Below, piece after piece: positions 60,093-64,000 of a stretch of DNA of 64,000 nucleotides. The first letter of the stretch is position 1; every line of letters begins with the position of its first letter. Location of the stretch: contig NZ_LYVO01000034.1 of NCBI RefSeq assembly GCF_001984055.1, forward strand, positions 1 to 64,000, written 5' to 3'. The notes beneath the pieces are model-generated. The model did not search any database. It saw nothing but the letters and a program-made list of their open reading frames with translations, and was not told the DNA's origin. Source of the DNA: Variovorax sp. KK3 (GTDB lineage: Bacteria; Pseudomonadota; Gammaproteobacteria; Burkholderiales; Burkholderiaceae_C). The position numbers were made by a program, and so were the translations under genes.

Positions 60093-61043
60093 TTACGCGG
60101 CGCGGATCGCGTCCGACAGCTCGGCACACGCCAGCTTCACGTGCTGGATGAAGGCCTGGGTGATGCGCGAAGGAGGTTGGTTCAGCGGCGTGAGCAAGAC
60201 CAACTCGACCGGCGCCGCCCGCCTGAACGGAAGCGCGACTAGGCCCGCCTTCAGCAGGGGCGCAACCACCATCGGATTGACGATGCCAACGCCGATGCCC
60301 TGCAGCGCGAGCATGCAGGTGGTGATGGCGTACGTGGTCTCGGCGACCGTGATGGGCCGCGCGCCTGCCTCGTCGAACACCCGCTCGATCGCCTCGCGCG
60401 TGCCGTCGTTCCGGCCGGTGGCAATGAAGGCCTGTCCATCCAGGTCCTTGGCCTGGATGCTTTTCTTGCCGGCGAGGTGATGGCCGGCCGCCATCACGCA
60501 CACAGGAAGGACGGCCACCAGCGGCTGCGCCTCGGTGCCTGCCGAATCCACCTGCCGCATAGCGATTCCGAGGTCCAACCGGCCCAGGGCGACACCGTCG
60601 CGCACCAGGGATGAATCGACTGTGTCGATGGCGACCTGGATGGTCGGATGCTCTTTCATGAAATTGCGCGTGATCTCCGGCAGCAAGCCCATGCCCATCG
60701 ACGGCAGGCAGCCGACCTGAACACGTCCGGAATGCAGGCCGCGCAGTTCGGCAAGCGTCTGCGCGATCTGCTCGAGGCCGATGTAGCTGCGCTCGATGAC
60801 GTTGAAAAGAATGCGAGCCTCCGGCGTCGGCACCAGCCGGCTCTTGCGTAGCTCGAACAGTTGGATGCCGCTGACCGACTGAAAGCGGGCCAGCAGCTTG
60901 CTGACCACGGGCTGCGAGGTGTGCAGCATGGCCGCTGCCTCGGTGGCGGTGCCTCGCATCATCACGGCGCGGAACACTTCGATGTAGCGGTGGTTGAGCG
61001 AAAACGGACTGGGCTGGAACGGCCTTGCGGGTTCGGTTGGCAT
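60093..61043 (-). CDS. LysR-family regulator
   Basis: A 316-residue LysR protein. The N-terminus has LNHRYIEVFRAVMMRGTATEAAAMLHTSQPVVSKLLARFQ (only in part shown: HTH about residues 30-50), and the effector domain includes VQVGCLPSMGMGLLPEI. ATG at 61043 gives a short basic leader before the HTH. It is divergent from hyuB across about 200 bp and is the likely regulator of hyuBA. Confidence 0.88.
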   Translation of the reverse strand: MPTEPARPFQPSPFSLNHRYIEVFRAVMMRGTATEAAAMLHTSQPVVSKLLARFQSVSGIQLFELRKSRLVPTPEARILFNVIERSYIGLEQIAQTLAELRGLHSGRVQVGCLPSMGMGLLPEITRNFMKEHPTIQVAIDTVDSSLVRDGVALGRLDLGIAMRQVDSAGTEAQPLVAVLPVCVMAAGHHLAGKKSIQAKDLDGQAFIATGRNDGTREAIERVFDEAGARPITVAETTYAITTCMLALQGIGVGIVNPMVVAPLLKAGLVALPFRRAAPVELVLLTPLNQPPSRITQAFIQHVKLACAELSDAIRAA

Positions 61044-61242
61044 CGACTTTCTCCTGCTCGCGCGCGAGGACACCGGCTTGGGTCGCGACGCACGCTCTTG
61101 AACGGCAAAAAGTATATACCCATGGAATAGGGTTGGTCGAACAGGATATTGGACTGTCATGGTCCATGCGCCCAGAATTCATCAGGCCGGCGGGGTCTCA
61201 TTTCCCTCCGGCGCCCTCAACAACTCTTCGACAGGTTCACCG

Positions 61243-62856
61243 ATGGCTAGTGCCCAATTCGATGCGATCACGCTGGAACTGCTGTGGAGTCGACTGATTT
61301 CGATCGTCGACGAAGCGGCCGTTGCAATGGTCCGTACCTCCTTCTCGACGAACGTGCGCGAATCGAACGACTTCGCGTGCGTGCTGACCGACGCACGCGG
61401 GCATTCATTGGCCCAGGCGACTCACAGCATCCCATCGTTCCTGAACACCGTGCCGCAGACCATCCGGCACTTCATTGACGAGTTCGCGCCCGAAGACCTG
61501 CAGCCCGGCGACGTCCTGATCACCAACGACATCTGGCAGGGCACGGGCCACCTGCCGGACATCACGCTCGCCAAGCCGATCTTCCTGGCAGGCAAGATCG
61601 TCGGCTGGGCCGGCTCGGTCGCGCATGCACCGGATATCGGCGGGCGCGTGCGCTCGGCGGATGCCCGCTCGGTGTTCGAGGAAGGCCTGCAGATCCCGCT
61701 GATGAAGATCCTGCGGGCCGGCGTCATGGATCCGGTGCTCGAGCGCATCGTGCGCAAGAACGTACGCGTACCCGACCAGGTGATGGGCGACCTCTATGCA
61801 CAGATCACGGCCGTACAGCGCATCGAGCAGCGCGTGCTGGCGCAGATGGACGAGCACGGGCTGCAATCGCTGGAGGGCCTGGCCCACGAGATCCACACCC
61901 GTTCCGAGAACGCGATGCGGGCGGCCATCCGGCGCATTCCCGAAGGCGTGTACCGCACCAGCGCGGTAACGGACGGGCTCGCCGAGCCAATCCGGCTGGA
62001 AATGACGATGACGGTGAAGGACGGCTCGATTGAGGTCGACTACACCGGCACCTCGGCCCAGGTGCCCGCCTCCATCAACGTCTGCATGGCCTACACCAAG
62101 GCCTACACCTGCTATGGCATCCGCACGGCGCTGCTCCCCAACGTGGCCGGCAACGAAGGTGTGATCTACCCCATCGAGGTCACTGCCCCGCCCGGCTCCA
62201 TCCTCAACGCCCTGCCGCCGGCCGCCGGAGGTGCGCGCGCGCTGGTCGGGCACATGCTGCCGACCATGGTGCTACGCGCGCTGGCCGAGGCCCTGCCGGA
62301 CCAGGTGATCGCCACCACCGGCTCGCCCCTGTGGTGCGCCAACGTGGCCGGGCAGCGCACTGACGGGAGCAGCTACGCCAGCATGTTCTTCATGAACGGC
62401 GGCTACGGCGCTTCGAACCGGCGTGACGGCGTCAACGTGCTGTCCTGGCCCAGCAACATCTCCTCCACGCCGGTGGAGATGATCGAACAGCTGCTGCCCG
62501 TGCGCGTGCACCACCGGCAGCTGCGGCAAGACGGCGGCGGCGCGGGCGAGTTCCGGGGCGGCACCGGGCAGGAGATCAAGTTCGAGAACTGCTCGCCGAA
62601 CCCGATGGTGGTCAGCTTCATGGCCGAACGCACGCGGCCCGAAGCGGCGGCCGAAGGCCTTGCAGGCGGCCGGTCCGGCGCCCCAGGCGTGGTGCGGATC
62701 GATGGCGTGCCGTGCAACGCGAAGTTGCAGCAGGTCCTCGAGCCTGGCGCGTGTGTCGAGATGAAGACACCCGGCGGCGGCGGCTATGGCGCGCCGGACC
62801 GCCGTGCACCGGAACGTCTGGCGGCCGACCGCCGCGGTGCCTACATCGGCGCCTGA
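61243..62856 (+). CDS. hyuB: Hydantoinase B / oxoprolinase-family subunit
   Basis: A 537-residue HyuB-type subunit. The N-terminus ITLELLWSRLISIVDEAAVAMVRTSFS and the blocks NDIWQGTGHLPDITL, YTGTSAQVPASINV and GGGGYGAP are typical. With HyuA it would hydrolyse a cyclic amide or carboxylate a ketone in an ATP-dependent way (N-methylhydantoinase, oxoprolinase, acetophenone carboxylase and caprolactamase all belong here); the substrate is not predictable. The ATG at 61243 is preferred because the homology begins a few residues later. Confidence 0.88.
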   Translation: MASAQFDAITLELLWSRLISIVDEAAVAMVRTSFSTNVRESNDFACVLTDARGHSLAQATHSIPSFLNTVPQTIRHFIDEFAPEDLQPGDVLITNDIWQGTGHLPDITLAKPIFLAGKIVGWAGSVAHAPDIGGRVRSADARSVFEEGLQIPLMKILRAGVMDPVLERIVRKNVRVPDQVMGDLYAQITAVQRIEQRVLAQMDEHGLQSLEGLAHEIHTRSENAMRAAIRRIPEGVYRTSAVTDGLAEPIRLEMTMTVKDGSIEVDYTGTSAQVPASINVCMAYTKAYTCYGIRTALLPNVAGNEGVIYPIEVTAPPGSILNALPPAAGGARALVGHMLPTMVLRALAEALPDQVIATTGSPLWCANVAGQRTDGSSYASMFFMNGGYGASNRRDGVNVLSWPSNISSTPVEMIEQLLPVRVHHRQLRQDGGGAGEFRGGTGQEIKFENCSPNPMVVSFMAERTRPEAAAEGLAGGRSGAPGVVRIDGVPCNAKLQQVLEPGACVEMKTPGGGGYGAPDRRAPERLAADRRGAYIGA

Positions 62857-62890
62857 ACACGCCTCAACCCCTTCTTCTGCAGTTCACACC

Positions 62891-64000
62891 ATGTCATCAC
62901 CTTCAGCACTTTCCCTTGGCATCGACATCGGCGGCACCTTCACCGATGTGGTCGTCTACGAGCACGAAACGGGTCGCTCGCTCTCGCATAAGGAACTCAC
63001 CACACCCAGCGCGCCGCACCAAGGCGTGATCACCGGCGTGCGCCGGCTGTTCGAGCGCGAAGGGCTCGCCTATGCGGCGGTCGAGCGCGTCGTGCACGCG
63101 ACGACGCTATTCACCAACGCGCTCATCGAGCGCAAGGGCGCACCCACCGGCCTGATCACCACGGCCGGCTTCCGCGACACGCTGGAAATCGCCCGCGAGC
63201 ACAAGTACGAGCTGTACGACCTGCACATCGAGATGCCGGCCGCCCTGGTGCCGCGGCACCTGCGGCTGGAGGTGCCCGAGCGCACCGGGCCGGACGGCAC
63301 GATCCTGACCGCGCTGGACGAAGGCGCCCTGGTGGCCCGGGCCGGCGAGCTGGTCGCGGCTGGCGTGCAGTCGGTCGCCATCATCTTCCTGCACGCCTAC
63401 GCCAACCCCACCACCGAGAAGCAGGCGCGCGCCGCGCTGGCCACGGCCTATCCGGAGCTCTTCGTTTCCATCTCGTCCGATGTCTCGCCGCAGATCCGCG
63501 AGTACGAGCGCAGCGTGACCACCGTGGCGAACGCCTACGTGACGCCGCTGGCCGACAGCTACCTCGATCTGATGACGGACGAGATCCGTGCCATCGGCAT
63601 CAAGGCGCCCCTCTTCATGATGCTGTCCAACGGCGGGCTGACGCATGTCGAAGAAGCCAAGCGCGTGCCGATCCAGCTGCTCGAATCGGGCCCCGCGGCC
63701 GGCGCCCTGGCCGGCGCGTACTTCGGCGGGCGCTCCAGCGTGGAGGACGTGCTTGCCTTCGATATGGGCGGCACCACCGCCAAGCTGGCCATAATCGACG
63801 GCGGCGAGCCCATGATCGCTCACCAGTTCGAGGCTAGCCGCCAGAAGCGGCTGACCGAAGGCAGCGGGTTGCCGATCTCCATCTCGACCATCGAGCTGAT
63901 CGAGATCGGAGCGGGCGGCGGCAGCATCGCCCACGTCGACCCGCTCGGGCTGATCAAGGTCGGCCCCGAGAGCGCGGCCTCGACGCCCGGCCCCGCTTGC
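62891..64000 (+). CDS. hyuA: Hydantoinase A / oxoprolinase-family subunit, cut by the window end
   Basis: An uninterrupted frame of 370 codons runs to the right edge. It begins SLGIDIGGTFTDVVVYE, the ASKHA-type phosphate-binding loop of HyuA, and continues with HATTLFTNALIERKGA, GFRDTLEIAREHKYELYDLH, LESGPAAGALAGA and AFDMGGTTAKLA. Full members are about 680-720 residues, so roughly half is visible. It follows hyuB by 34 bp and forms the ATPase half of the enzyme. Confidence 0.92.
   Translation, partial: MSSPSALSLGIDIGGTFTDVVVYEHETGRSLSHKELTTPSAPHQGVITGVRRLFEREGLAYAAVERVVHATTLFTNALIERKGAPTGLITTAGFRDTLEIAREHKYELYDLHIEMPAALVPRHLRLEVPERTGPDGTILTALDEGALVARAGELVAAGVQSVAIIFLHAYANPTTEKQARAALATAYPELFVSISSDVSPQIREYERSVTTVANAYVTPLADSYLDLMTDEIRAIGIKAPLFMMLSNGGLTHVEEAKRVPIQLLESGPAAGALAGAYFGGRSSVEDVLAFDMGGTTAKLAIIDGGEPMIAHQFEASRQKRLTEGSGLPISISTIELIEIGAGGGSIAHVDPLGLIKVGPESAASTPGPAC

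Noticed and set aside
1..64000. CRISPR arrays, tRNA or rRNA genes, prophage, conjugation or replication genes
   Set aside because: I looked for regular spaced repeats, cloverleaf-like and ribosomal sequences, integrase, rep or tra-like proteins and saw none; I cannot exclude a missed tRNA without a covariance search.

Overview
The window looks like DNA of a Burkholderiales beta-proteobacterium (Comamonadaceae/Alcaligenaceae-like, for example Variovorax, Achromobacter or Cupriavidus). The grounds are high GC, three orphan TctC/Bug periplasmic binding proteins, many LysR/GntR/TetR-controlled small catabolic operons, and a complete set of tfd-type genes for 2,4-dichlorophenoxyacetate (2,4-D). 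I see no plasmid backbone, origin, rRNA, tRNA or CRISPR. Whether this is chromosome or large plasmid cannot be decided from the sequence; the biosynthetic genes (proC, pan, nad, pab) favour chromosome or a stable secondary replicon.

Region 1 (about 0-17 kb) is a rearranged 2,4-D/chlorocatechol locus. tfdA (2,4-D dioxygenase), tfdK (transporter), tfdB (dichlorophenol hydroxylase), tfdE and tfdC lie in one leftward operon divergent from the LysR regulator tfdR. tfdD sits in a second leftward segment with a TctC protein and an IaaH-type amidase, and tfdF in a third at the left edge. Together they encode all steps from 2,4-D to 3-oxoadipate. All three segments carry the same spaced motif (GTCYAATACCTT-N14-GATACGRYTT), apparently the TfdR-type operator. 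The locus is full of scars: an internally deleted cycloisomerase in front of tfdC, a truncated tfdC in front of tfdD, a tfdR stub, a YCII-domain fragment in front of tfdF, remnants of a meta-pathway porin and hydratase, an ABC-signature fragment and a 5'-truncated IS5-type transposase. Its architecture suggests duplication of a chlorocatechol module followed by complementary loss. A ClC-type chloride transporter flanks it.

Region 2 (17-27.5 kb): an Lrp/AsnC regulator divergent from putA (proline to glutamate), followed 9 bp later by a complete biotin-independent malonate decarboxylase operon (mdcA-C-D-E-G-B-H).

Region 3 (27.8-49.9 kb) is a patchwork of small catabolic units. They are: TetR / TctC-cyclase-lipocalin-BKACE; VOC-tautomerase with a GntR regulator; proC; an amidase; an ALDH7-family aldehyde dehydrogenase with two tandem LysR-type genes; a flavin monooxygenase with a polyamine/opine-type ABC transporter (fused permease), a fumarylacetoacetate-hydrolase homologue and a creatininase homologue; and a DAO-type flavin oxidoreductase. 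Two recurrent palindromes (TTAGT-N10-ACTAA; ATCC-N6-GGAT) look like operators for the local TetR and GntR proteins.

Region 4 (50-58 kb) is a divergent cofactor locus: leftward nadB-panD-panB-panC and rightward nadC-nadA-pabBC, covering de novo NAD, pantothenate and p-aminobenzoate. It is followed by an IS110-family remnant. Region 5 (59-64 kb) has a TctC protein, a LysR regulator and a hydantoinase/oxoprolinase-type hyuB-hyuA pair; hyuA runs off the right end.
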